A stretch of DNA of 64,000 bases from assembly GCF_001411555.2 (NCBI RefSeq), contig NC_049905.1:620001-684000 (forward strand). The letters are read 5' to 3'. Shown one piece after another: positions 1-10,699 of this stretch. A program made the translations under genes and the position numbers. The stretch is from Juglans regia. Taxonomy: Eukaryota > Streptophyta > Magnoliopsida > Fagales > Juglandaceae. Position 1 is the first letter of the stretch, and every line of letters begins with the position of its first letter. The notes beneath the pieces were generated by a model. The model saw only the letters and a list, made by a program, of their open reading frames with translations, was not told the DNA's origin and made no database searches.

Positions 1-1298
1 TCATTCTTTCTCTAGATCCTCGACAACATAAAAGTTAGTTGCTCGCTTCTTAGAAACAGAAAAATGGTTTGAAATACTCTTGAATGACGCATGAGTGTGT
101 AGGATGCTAGATCAGCAACGTCCCAAAGACATGCAAAATGGGATGAGCGTGGTAATAATAGGAAATCAAAACAAGTAAAAGATACGAAACCAATATTTTC
201 TTAGTCAAATTTCTGAAATTCCTTGATGATTGACCTTGGTATGATATGATGGATGACTGCTAGAAATTGCTCAAAATGCATGGTTTCATTTGCACTTGTC
301 AAAAGAGCTCGAGTATTAGGATTTACATAACTATTACAAAATGATGGTAAAAATCTTCTAATTATTAAATACTTACTCATGTCAATGAAGAATATGACTT
401 TTAATATTAAACATAAGAATCCATGTCATGGGAATGCAGTGCCCACCCCACCATGTGGAGGCTCCATCTCCATGGTCCTCTCTCTTGAAACCCATAATTT
501 ATATGCTGCAACCACTTTTGTTACCACCAAGAGGAAACCACTCCTCCTCCTACTCTCTCCTGTACACATCACTGACCTGTAATAAAGCATAAAAAGATGA
601 TGATAAAGTGATTGAGTTCTGTGGTGTAAATTATAACGTGGGTCCGAGAGTTTGAGTCAGAGTGTTTGGAGAGAGAGAGAGAGAACTGAGAAAGCAAAAA
701 TGCAAGAACTTTTTGCAAATTTCCCACATCAAAAGACACAAATCTCTATCTCTTTCTTGCATAATTAGACATTATAATATCATATAATCCTCATCATAAT
801 AACAATTATTTTGAAGGGTGCAAAAGGGAGGTGAGCATATGCTTCGCTGCTCATGTGGGACATCATCAAAATAAACTATCCCAAAATGATGTGCTGATTT
901 TTAAGATGGAGGAACATTGACTTCCCCACAACAAACACATGAATGATGAGCCAATTTCAACCAAATCCCATGGCGCGTGTGTCTACCTCTCTACCAAATG
1001 AAAATGGGTCCTACGCCTGGGCCAACAACACTCCCCACACACTCAAATTCAGCTAGGAAGAAAGATGGATTTTGATTGATTATGTATCCACGGCTTGGGA
1101 AAGAAAGCAAGAAAGAAAAAACAAAAAAAAAAAATTCAGAAGTTTTAAATTCAGACTGTCAGAGATTAGGGGTAAGTGAACGTGCATTATTTCGAGCACA
1201 GATCTGGTCCTGCTGGATCCTCTCAAAGCACCACACCCACCCAACTCCTCCCCCACAAAACACACACTCCCTTTACTCACTGCCGCTTCTACAAGGTC
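1..1298. other. Intergenic DNA and proximal promoter upstream of the CCCH gene
   Basis: No gene is recognisable. The stretch is AT-rich with a short GA run near 669-684 and an A-rich tract near 1119-1132. Short open frames here have no recognisable similarity. The last few hundred bases presumably hold the promoter of the CCCH/RRM gene; pyrimidine- and CA-rich DNA around 1222-1285 precedes its TATA-like box. Confidence 0.6.
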
Positions 1299-1306
1299 TT
1301 TATATA
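1299..1306 (+). promoter_or_regulatory. Probable TATA box of the CCCH/RRM gene
   Basis: A tttatatatt motif sits about 820 bases before the coding start and is followed by a purine-rich GAGAGA leader, the usual look of a plant transcription start about 30 bases downstream. Placement is by motif only. Confidence 0.45.
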
Positions 1307-1515
1307 TTCAAAGGAGAGAGAAGGATATAGAGAGCGAGTCTAAAGAAAGAGAAGAAGATCTAAAAGGAGAGCTTTCAGGTTCACTGCCCACTTTGCCCAG
1401 AACCTAAAAAAGCAGCAGGAGTGAAGCAAGCAAATTAATGGTTCCTCGGGCTCCTGCTACTGTTAGCTAGCCTCTGCAGCCGGTCTGAAACAAAGGCGGT
1501 GGTCTGGCTTTTGTA

Positions 1516-1917
1516 GTAAGTTTTGACTCTTGTTATTGTTGTTATGTTTGACGGGAAGGAGAATAGTAACAAGGATAGAAGACCTTCTTTCATGGGTAAG
1601 CCGTATTCTCATACTCCAGAGCTGGTTTTTAATTTTGATTTGGAAAAGAAGAGAGAAAAGGAAATTTTTAACCACTTATTTCATTTCTTGCTCCTTTTGT
1701 TTCTGAAACTTTTTTTTTTTTTTTTATAGAGAAATTCAACCACCACGTCTTTTTTTCTTTTTTCTTTTCCCTTTTCTCTCTGTCCTTTTAACGAAGGCAA
1801 CTCTCAGCATCGTCTTCTGTTTTCCCTTTAATCAAACCACACGGGAATGCTCATTTTTACACTCAACTTTCTTTTCTTTTCCTTTCTCTTTACCATCCTT
1901 TTGTTGGTATTTTGCAG
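1516..1917 (+). other. Probable intron in the 5' UTR of the CCCH/RRM gene
   Basis: A consensus donor (gtaagt at 1516) is followed by very T-rich DNA and a tttgcag acceptor ending at 1917. The downstream leader then runs to the coding start at 2122. Leader introns are common in plant RNA-binding protein genes. The call is inference from splice signals and base composition. Confidence 0.5.
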
Positions 1918-2121
1918 GAATAAGAGAAAGATGAACACTTTGCTACTATTCATCACAAGTTGTTAGGTAGTGTTTGTGTGTAGTTGAGAAGGAAGGTTTA
2001 CTTGTACAGACAGAGAGAGAACACTTAACTTTCACAGACCAAAGGAACAAAAAAGAACTGAACTTGACGGTTGGTTGGTTTGGTGTGTGAAATTGTAGTA
2101 CCAACCTTTTTTTTTTCAACC

Positions 2122-5007
2122 ATGGATGGTTATGAAGCAACAAGAATTGTCTTCTCACGAATCCAAAACTTGGACCCTGAAAATGCATCCAAGATCATGG
2201 GTCTACTACTTATTCAAGACCATGGTGAAAAGGAAATGATTAGGTTAGCATTTGGTCCAGAAGCTCTTGTCCACTCTGTAATTCTCAAAGCCCGGAAAGA
2301 CCTGGGACTGACCTCGAACTCTCCGTCCGCTCCTTCTACTCCATCATCTCCATCCCCTTTCCTCTCAAGCAACCCACTTTGTGTCTCCAGACAGAGTTCC
2401 TCTCCTACCAGGCTGCGAGGTGGGCTTAATCTTCCTCCTCCTTTAACTATTCCAAACACTTCTTCTGCTAATTCAGCTTCTTGGGTCACTTTGTCTGAGC
2501 TTCAAAACGCAGATGATTTGATTAGTCCCATCAATTTAGCCCTCGGGTCGTCCTCTTCCTCTTCGATGAACACGTCTACTTGCTCTTTACCCTTCTATGG
2601 AAGTGGAGCCTCCGATATCATCGATGACTTTCATCGTCAAGACCATCTTTCTTTCCTCAACGATGGCTCCTCAACTCTAGGCCCCAAAAACCAAGACTTG
2701 TTTTACACTCAGTCAGACTTATCTTCCAGTCCAACTGGTGCTGGTGGCGACCCTATGCTTTTTCCTTCATATGGTAGTTGGGGTGGATCTGTACACCGCA
2801 GAAGCTTCTCGGTTAGTGATGTCTGCTTGGGCTCTGAGGACCCCAATTCCGGGTTTGGCTGGAAACCTTGTCTGTACTTCGCTAGAGGGTTCTGCAAGAA
2901 TGGCACTAGCTGCAGGTTCCTACACGGAGGGCCTGGAGATTCAGTGGATGGTTCTGCAATGGTAGGTTCACCAAGCAAGATCGACATGATGGATGAATGC
3001 CATGAAATTCTCAGATCTAAATCTGCTCGGCAACAAAGATTGGCTGCAGCCTCTCAGCTCATGGCCTCAGCTTCTTTTCCGTACTCTCCGAAATGCATGA
3101 GTATGCTTTTACAGCAGCAGCAAACTGATACTAATAGGTATAAAACTTTAGATTGTATTATGCAAAATCTTGGGGTTTTTTTCTCCCCCTTGTTTTGAAT
3201 GTTTTGAGTACATGTAGGGCGGCAGCGGCTCTGATGATGGGCGAGGATATGCACAAGTTTGGGCGATCCCGGCTCGAAAGAAACGATTTTTCAATTAATG
3301 GTGGGGCTGGAATGGTTAACCCGGCAGCGAGGCAGATTTATTTGACTTTCCCTGCTGATAGCACTTTCCGAGAGGAAGATGTCTCAAATTATTTCAGGTT
3401 CTATTGGTTTTGTTGTTCTGTGACGTTCAAAGCTTGTGGAATGGATTGGTGTCGTGACTGAATTGTTTTGATTTTGTTGTTAAAGCATTTATGGGCCGGT
3501 GCAAGATGTGAGAATCCCATACCAGCAGAAGAGAATGTTCGGATTTGTTACTTTTGTTTACCCGGAGACTGTGAAGCTCATTCTTGCCAAAGGGAATCCT
3601 CATTTTGTTTGTGATGCTCGTGTGCTTGTTAAGCCCTACAAGGAGAAAGGCAAAGCCACGGACAAGTACGGGCACACTCACCCTGTTTAATCTTCTCCGC
3701 GCATCATTGCTTAAATTAGATGTTTAGATGTACTGTGCTAATGCAGTAACGCTACCTGCTAGTTGCAGGAAAACACAGCAGCAACAAGTGGAGAGGGGAG
3801 AGTTCTCACCATCGGGAACTCCTACTGGAGTTGATACCAGAGACCCGTATGATCTTCAGCTCGGTAAGCAAGCTATTATCTTTGTTTTACACGAGTAATA
3901 TATATGTGGCTAATTTTCAACTGACGAGTTTCTCAATTTGATTAAACACTGGAAGGAGCGAGAATGTTTTACACTGCACAAGACATGCTGTGGAGGAGGA
4001 AATTAGAGGAGCAAGCTGATTTGCAGCAAGCCATTGAACTTCAAAGTAGAAGGTTAATGGGTTTGCAGCTTCTTGACATCAAGAAGCATAACCACCACCC
4101 TGCGCTCTCCACTGGCAGCCCTGTTCCATCCCCAACTCGTTCTCCAAATCTGTATAATCAAAAATCTATTTTTCCTTCATTCAACTGCAGCCAAGAAGTC
4201 GTAGAAGGTATGCTGCTATCATATTGCTAAACTTTTCATTTTGTTTTTTAAAAAAAGAATGGAGTTTTCAGGGTTGCAATTGCTCGATTGCAGAGAAATC
4301 TTCTAGTGATGCGCCAGCGGTTTCTGCTGGTGTTTGTGCTGACCAGGCGCAGTTGCAGCTGATGGCATTCACCACTGTTGCAGGCAAAGAATCGACTGAC
4401 AACAGTGAGAAAGCCAATAGAGTTGGCACTAGGAAGCAAAGCCCTCCTCGTGAGGAGAGGGATTTGCAAGAATGGTATGTAACTTTCCTAATTCAGACTG
4501 GGATTAGTAAAGCACCCTTTTTTTCCATAGATTTTTTATCAACTTCGTATTTTTTACCTTGCCAAGGTTTTTTAAGTACTTTCCCATGTGGGTGCTCCAA
4601 ATTCAGCTTTTTGAAGGATTGTTTATCTCACAATTGAGTGCAGTTTGGAGCACAACCTCCCCGATAACCCATTTGCATCTCCAACTAAAGCGGCTGCAGA
4701 CTTCATGTATGCCTTTGGCAATGGGTCTAGCGAGGCCAATGACCCAGATGCCTCAGCAGCTGCATCTACTAACAAATTGGCTACTTCATCAGTACTCCCA
4801 TCTACATTGGATATTGCAGCCTTAAAATCTTTCAACTGTCAATTGCCAAGGTACTCCCATTCAGTGCCATCAATTACTATTATTACACAATCCTGGTTAA
4901 TGTATCTTTGATACTTGTAATTTACAATGGGTTTTCATTTTAGGTTCTCCTCTGGCCATGGAGCCATTGGGATGTATGCTGGCACTGGTGGGCCTATTGG
5001 AATTTAG
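2122..5007 (+). CDS. Zinc finger CCCH domain protein with RRM (C3H46/C3H53-like)
   Basis: The gene is complete with eight coding exons, all GT-AG and in frame: 2122-3137, 3218-3397, 3486-3665, 3769-3863, 3956-4207, 4294-4474, 4644-4850 and 4944-5007, giving about 724 residues. The start at 2122 (MDGYEATR) was chosen because it begins the family's conserved N-terminal helical region. An upstream in-frame ATG at 2071 would add 17 unconserved residues. A single C-x7-C-x5-C-x3-H finger uses C250, C258, C264 and H268. An RRM follows at about residues 378-452, with IYLTFP as RNP2 and KRMFGFVTF as RNP1; it is split over exons 2 and 3. The remainder is low-complexity Ser/Pro and Gln-rich sequence. 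This architecture defines a plant group of putative cytoplasmic or nuclear RNA-binding proteins of largely unknown targets. I see no damage. The 3' UTR appears to hold a further intron at 5023-5170. Confidence 0.9.
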
Positions 5008-5783
5008 CTTCCTAATGATAAGGTAAATTTACTTTGGATTCTTTTTATGTTCAAACTGCATAGTTTATTCGTTTTCTTCAGAATGCAAACAGTTTGTGAT
5101 TATGTGATCTGAATGGAGTTGGTTTGCTTTGTTTTTCTTTTGTTTTGGCTGTTTTTGCTCATGTTTACAGGAAGATCGAGAAGCATAACCAAACAAAGTC
5201 TGTAGAGGGTCAGCATCACCTGCACTCACCGCCATCATCATCATCAACACCATCAATACTATTATACTACTTACTACCATACAAAATGCATACGTAAAAA
5301 GGCAGTGAAGGAAGTGGATCATCCATTCCTTTCTTTGTTGTACTATTTTCATCTCTCATTTCTGTAGTTGAAACTGAACCACAGGTAAAAAAAGAAGAAG
5401 AAAGAAACATAGAAAGAATCATCACACTGTCCATGTGTAGTAGTAGCTTCTGGCACTGTAATTTCTCTTCCTTTCCATTGTTTCCCTAGAAGAAACAAGA
5501 GCCCATATTTAGTCTTGGTCTCATAGTCTGTGTTTTTAGGGTGTAATCAAACATTTGTACAGCTGAAGCAAAGGAGCCACAGAGAGAAGAAAAGTGAGAG
5601 AGGAAAAGCAGAATATAACTACAAGCCTCATTGGTGGCGCCATAAAGGGTAAATTAGAGTTGAAAGGGCTGAAGACAATGACTGAAAGGTAAACAGTCAA
5701 GCCTGGTAACATGCACAGCTGGAAATGCATTTCTCTCATCTGTAGTATTAGTTGTTATACACAATATCAACTCCTCAAGTTGC

Positions 5784-5824
<41 letters not shown>

Positions 5825-6410
5825 AAAGGAAACCAGAAAGAAAAAGTGAGTTTTTTTTAGGCTAATTGGTCTTACTCCATCTCCCTCGCTCTATAATTTC
5901 AAGAAGAATTTGTCTCTTTGTTAATGTTTTTCTTTGTTTTTGGTATTTCTCTTTTCATTATTAGTGGGGTCTATCTTTAATTTTAGCCATTACTGGAGGG
6001 AAAGATGAGAAAGGAAGGGCCACAAGGCACAATGTCACATGGGGGTGGGCTGACACTCTATGGGTCCTACTTATTTATAGGATGCCAGTTTGTATGTGGG
6101 TCCTACCCACCAACACTCACCCCCATGTGAGTATATATATATATATATATTGGTTGTAGGCTTTTACTTTCTGTGCTTGACAGCAAAGGACAGGCACAGA
6201 TCTGAAAGTTGATGTAGATGCTCACACGTATGACAAAAGTGCACGGATTTTCAAGAATCTTTTGCGACGTGGGACAAAGTTTTTTACAGTGTGATTTTCC
6301 TTCGTTCATGTTATCATGTCTTTTCTGTTTAGTTTAACAATGGCACTGGAAGTCATGGGTTCGTTTTTGCAAAAAGGTTTAACTGTGGATTGGGGTAAAA
6401 AGGGTTAGGA
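5008..6410. other. 3' UTR of the CCCH gene, then intergenic DNA
   Basis: The first 500 bases look like 3' UTR, with a probable GT-AG intron at 5023-5170 and no open frame of interest. A GA microsatellite lies at 5790-5819 and a TA run at about 6126-6150. No gene is recognisable. Confidence 0.6.
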
Positions 6411-6565
6411 GCCGTTTGGATTTGAAGATAATTTTAGATGAGTTAAGATGAATTATAAATAGTAATGAGATAAGTTGTGAATAATAATAAGATTTGTGAG
6501 TTAAAATTATTGAATAGTAATAAATAATAATGAGATGAATTGAGATAAATTTCGAATTCAAACGT
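6411..6565. mobile_element. MITE of a family present four times in the window (copy 1)
   Basis: The ends are inverted copies of each other: gccgtttggatttg on the left and aattcaaacgt on the right. Next to them are repeated GATGAGTTGAGATGAAT-like words and an AT-rich centre. The same end sequence recurs at 40446-40649, 40711-40951 and 45845-46059. No coding capacity. I could not fix a target duplication, so the superfamily is unassigned. Confidence 0.6.
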
Positions 6566-6951
6566 CTTTTTAAATGTTGGTGTTATTTGATGACACTAAG
6601 TCTAGAGGGCCGTAATGGAAAGACCAAACGGGTTTCCTCGATGGTGACCGTCTGTCAGAGGAAGAGATCAGACTTCAGAGTGTTGCTAAGTCGGTCGGCA
6701 TGAACTAGAGAACAGCATTTCTATACCATTGCCATACTTTTGCCGATTCACCGCGCAATCAACGTAGAATTTAGAAAACTTTAGTGACATCACATAATTG
6801 AATCAATTGTAATTTGTTAGGGGATGAAGAACTTATGATACTATAAAAGATTAGTAACATACATTAAAAAAAGACTTAAAAAAGGAAAAAGAAAAAACCC
6901 TTAGCCTGATGTGAAATTTTGACAACGGATTGTTAATTATGACGTCTTCTT

Positions 6952-7674
6952 TAGGGGTGTAAACTCAAACCGGAAAACCGGACTGGACCGAACCGGACCG
7001 GTTTTATCGGTTTTGAACCGGTCCGGTCCGGAACCGGTTTTTAAAACGTAAAAACCGGCCGGTTCCGGTCCGGTTCCGGTTCCGGAATTTTTTGGACCGG
7101 ACCGAACCGGACCGGACCGGTTGATTAAAAAAAATAAAAAATAATATTTTTATATATAAGTTTTATACAAAATATTTTATATATATTAAATATTAATATA
7201 TATAAGTTTTATATATAATGTATAATTATAAATTTTTATGTGAAATTTTATATATAACATATATATTCATATATGAAATAATTTCTTATTATAATTTATA
7301 AATTATTACATAAAATGTTAATACTAAATCATTAAAAGTTTATAACTAATACTAATGTATAACTTATAACTATACCAATAGTCTAATATTAATACTATTA
7401 TATAGTCTAATATATTAATAAAAGTATAAAACAGTTTTTTTAAAATCAAATTTTTTTTTTTATAAATAAATTTTTAATGACAAATTGTGAAATTTATATT
7501 TTTAAAAAACTGGAAAACCGGACCGAACCGGACCGGAAACCGGTAAAACCGGAAGTACCGGTTTAAGAGGGTAACCGGTGCGTAATCGGTTTTGAAAAAT
7601 ATAAAACCGGTACATACCGGTTCGGTCCTAAATTTTATCCAAAACCGGACCGGACCGGACCGGTTACACCCCTA
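6952..7674. mobile_element. Non-autonomous hAT-type element with 8-bp target duplication
   Basis: The element is bounded by an exact 8-bp direct repeat, GTCTTCTT, at 6944-6951 and 7675-7682. Its ends are inverted: TAGGGGTGTAA on the left and the reverse complement of that on the right. Both are hallmarks of the hAT superfamily. About 150 bases at each end are dense arrays of CCGGACCGG/AACCGG words, probably subterminal transposase-binding repeats; the middle is almost pure AT. There is no transposase, so it would depend on enzyme supplied in trans. Confidence 0.85.
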
Positions 7675-7682
7675 GTCTTCTT

Positions 7683-9094
7683 ATATCTGAAAGAAAATGG
7701 GATTAAATTGGAGAATTAAAAATGGTAGGATTTTTGTGAGGAGAGCCTATATATATATATATGATATAAAAAAAAAACTATATTATTACACAATTGTCAT
7801 ACAACAATTTAATAAAATGTTAATTTTAACTTGAGTGTTTTTTTTTTGTTATGAGTTTAAAAAAACTAAATTTATTTACGAGTTGTGAAAAATGTTTGTG
7901 TAATAATTGAAGTCTTGAATATGGTTTCGGTTGCCGTTTTAATTAAAGTATTGGAATGAAATATTTTAATATTGGTATCGTTTTGGAATAGTCTATATAT
8001 AATAAATTAATTATATATGTATAAATTATATTTTAAAATAACATTAATGCAAGTCTTAAAAAGTTAAAATACATATTTATAAAACTCAATAATATTTCTA
8101 AGTTCTCAATCCAACTATTTAAAAAAATAATTACTTATCTTCATCACGAAAATGGAGGTAGGGATTTGATTTTCAGTCTTTGAGAAAAAGGGATTAAAAA
8201 AATTAAGAAAATAATCTTCTGATGTGAGAATTGGAGTGAAAATTATAAAAAAGTCAGAATTTTTACATTAATTTCAAAAAAAATATCTATTGGTACATAG
8301 AAACCGGCCGGTACACCGTAAACTGGGTGGTATTGACCGAAATGTACCGGTATGATTGGTATTTGACCCAATACAAAACACATGTATTTTTTATACCAAT
8401 CACTACCCGATACGCTAAATACTGGCCGGTATGGTATGCAATTTAAAACTTTGATAGTAATTATAAACATATTTGTGTCTATGAAGGAAACTAGCCAAGT
8501 ATATTTTGGAACCTGACTTGAAAGTTGAAAGCCCATTCATGTGGGTCCATCAAGGTCCGGACCAAAGGCTTTTAGAGAAACTTTTGGGCCTCTCTTTAGT
8601 CTTTCAGAGTTGTGAAGAAGAAGAAGAAGCCCATTTGTGTGTTTTCAGTGATCCAAATAGACAACTAGATATTGTGGGTGAGCTGCAATAAAATACCCAA
8701 AAAAAATATACAACTATTATTTTGTAAGAATAAGTTGAAGACATTAACTTTTGTAGTAACAAAATTAGGGTATTACAAATGGACGGTGACTTCATAGGTT
8801 TTTAATTTTCACGAAAAAGTTCGATCTCTCTTTGTAGGTTATAAAAGAGAAGGAGAAGTTGCTGATATAATCACCATGAGCGTATGTGTTGTAGAACGAT
8901 TTAATATGAGAGGAAGAAAAATTCTATTTTTAAGTCAGTGTGAGAGCATACTGGATACAGTACTTATATGGTATAATTTGATTTAAAAAATATATATTAA
9001 TTTTAAAATTTAAATTTTATAAATCAAATTTTACTACTTAAGTGCTGCGAATGTGTGCTCTATATACTATCTTGAGAATAGAACAAATTAGATA
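7683..9094. other. Intergenic AT-rich DNA with a degenerate CCGG/GTACCGG repeat
   Basis: No gene is recognisable. Around 8280-8452 there are repeated and inverted GGCCGGTA/ACCGGTATG words within AT-rich DNA, like the termini of an old DNA transposon, but no target duplication could be fixed. TA runs occur at about 7750-7764. Confidence 0.5.
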
Positions 9095-9102
9095 TTAATT
9101 AT

Positions 9103-9675
9103 TAGGGCTGTATAGGAACTGAGAAAACCTGTTGGTATTGACTCAGACCGGCCGCCGGAGTATGGAACTAGTCGAAACCGATAAAGAACCGGTCGGCCAG
9201 CGGCAGGAATTAAGCAAAACTGACGTCGGCCGGTTCAATAGTTTTGGCCGGTTCGTTGTCGGTTCGACCCAGGGAAAAACCGCTGAACCAGCCGACGTCA
9301 GCTATGTTTTTTTTTTTTTTTTTTTCAAATATATGTATATGAAACGACGTCGTTTTGGGAATGCATGTTGTAAAAAAAATATAAATGCAACGGCACCTTA
9401 AGCCAAACAACGCTGTTTTGAATTAGGGTAAAAGACCTCTGACGAGCCCTTCTTCCTCATTCTTCCTTTGAAGATTTTCCCTCATTCTTAGATTCTCCCG
9501 CAGCCACCCCCCAACCTATCTCTCCAATGCGACGATACCATTTCAGTCTCCGATGCAGCGATGTCATCTCTTCTTCGATGCAGTGATGCCATCTCCCTCT
9601 TCCTCTCATCTCCCTTTCAAGCTCTCAAAGCCTGTGTCTCAGGTCTCTCATCTCTCTCTCGTCTCTCTCTCTCTC

Positions 9676-9772
<97 letters not shown>

Positions 9773-9998
9773 GATAGTTTATGTTTATTGTTGAATATGT
9801 ATTGTTGTGTTGAGAAATTTGTATGACTCATGGGAACCGATGTTCATGCCGATGAACCAACAGCAATCGACCGAAACTAAGCCGATCGGTTTTACCACTC
9901 TCCACGACTAGTTTTGGTCGGTATATTGCCCTGAAATCCTTCGATTCAGTTTAGGTTTTGGATCGAAACGAAATCGATATTGTCGATTTTCACCCCTA
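9103..9998. mobile_element. Older non-autonomous hAT-type element
   Basis: The left end TAGGGCTGTATAGG and the right end (read inverted) TAGGGGTGAAAAT fit hAT termini. The flanks TTAATTAT (9095-9102) and TGAATTAT (9999-10006) match at 7 of 8 positions, consistent with a decayed 8-bp target duplication. Subterminal CCGGTCGG-like words repeat the design of the element at 6952. The interior holds an AT/GC-mixed segment and a long CT microsatellite, but no transposase. Confidence 0.65.
9677..9770. repeat. (CT)n microsatellite, about 47 units
   Basis: An uninterrupted dinucleotide run inside the hAT-type element, preceded by imperfect CT-rich DNA from about 9640. Likely highly length-polymorphic. 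The open frames across it (Ser/Leu or Arg/Glu repeats) are artefacts of the repeat. Confidence 0.97.
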
Positions 9999-10046
9999 TG
10001 AATTATATTCTTTATGAGCCATAAAGATCATGACCCGATCGGCTGA

Positions 10047-10052
<6 letters not shown>

Positions 10053-10089
<37 letters not shown>
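10053..10089. repeat. (AT)n microsatellite
   Basis: About 18 AT units lie just beyond the hAT-type element and before a tandem MITE pair. Confidence 0.95.
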
Positions 10090-10090
<1 letters not shown>

Positions 10091-10110
10091 CAACCTTGTT
10101 ATTTTATATA

Positions 10111-10472
10111 GAGAAATAGTTCTACGGCTACAAAGAGATCTCACAATAATAAATTTACAAACTGATGTGATTTCATATGACACGTTATTAGATCTACTAA
10201 TAAAATTAATTTTATAATTTAATGTACCACATTAAACCACGTTAGTTTGTAGACTTATTTTTATGAGATTTCTTGCTAAAACATTTGTTTTCTACATGAG
10301 AAGTGCTACAACTATAAAAAAATATCACAAAACTAAATTCACAAATTGTCATGATTTATATGATACATTAAATCTACTTTATAATAAAAATATCTTTACA
10401 ATTTAACATATCACATTAATCTACGTCAAATTTATAACTTTGTAAGATATTTTTGTGCCCAAAACATTTCTC
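10111..10472. mobile_element. Two tandem copies of one MITE
   Basis: The segments 10111-10288 and 10298-10472 are diverged copies of the same roughly 178-base unit. Each opens with gagaaatagt/gagaagtgct, then ctaca and an AT-rich body, and closes with an inverted version (gagatttcttgctaaaacat; aaaacatttctc). Each unit could fold as a long hairpin. No coding capacity. Confidence 0.6.
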
Positions 10473-10480
10473 ATTCATTC

Positions 10481-10488
10481 TATATATA
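10481..10488 (+). promoter_or_regulatory. Probable TATA box of the former Ca2+-ATPase gene
   Basis: A tatatata motif lies about 212 bases before the old start codon and is followed by a CT-rich leader. The promoter of the relic may therefore still be present. Motif evidence only. Confidence 0.4.
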
Positions 10489-10699
10489 CATGCATGCCTC
10501 TCAGTCCGTAACTGTCCGTTGCCTCGCAATCTCTCTCGGCTCTCTCATTCCCGCCATTAACGGTCCAGTTTAAATCTTTCCTTGCATTAGCGCGAAACCC
10601 TAAACTTACTTCTACTCCAGTATCTTTTTCTTTGGTATCTTCGTTATCAGATTGTGGCGAAAGTGAATGATCGAGTTAACTAGTGTTTGAAAAGAATTG

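Noticed and set aside
1076..1729. Short open frames upstream of the CCCH gene
   Set aside because: They are low-complexity Lys- or Phe/Leu-rich, overlap the probable promoter, leader and leader intron, and show no family similarity.
4261..4293. Alternative acceptor tttcag at 4271 for exon 6 of the CCCH gene
   Set aside because: Using it puts a stop codon in frame after eleven codons. The gattgcag acceptor at 4293 keeps the frame open to the end.
7912..8460. Possible complete DNA transposon around the GGCCGGTA repeats
   Set aside because: The inverted words are real, but neither end nor flank duplication could be fixed. It is noted only as degenerate repeat DNA.
9553..9831. Ser/Leu-rich and Arg/Glu-rich open frames on both strands
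   Set aside because: They are translations of the CT microsatellite at 9677-9770 and carry no protein signal.
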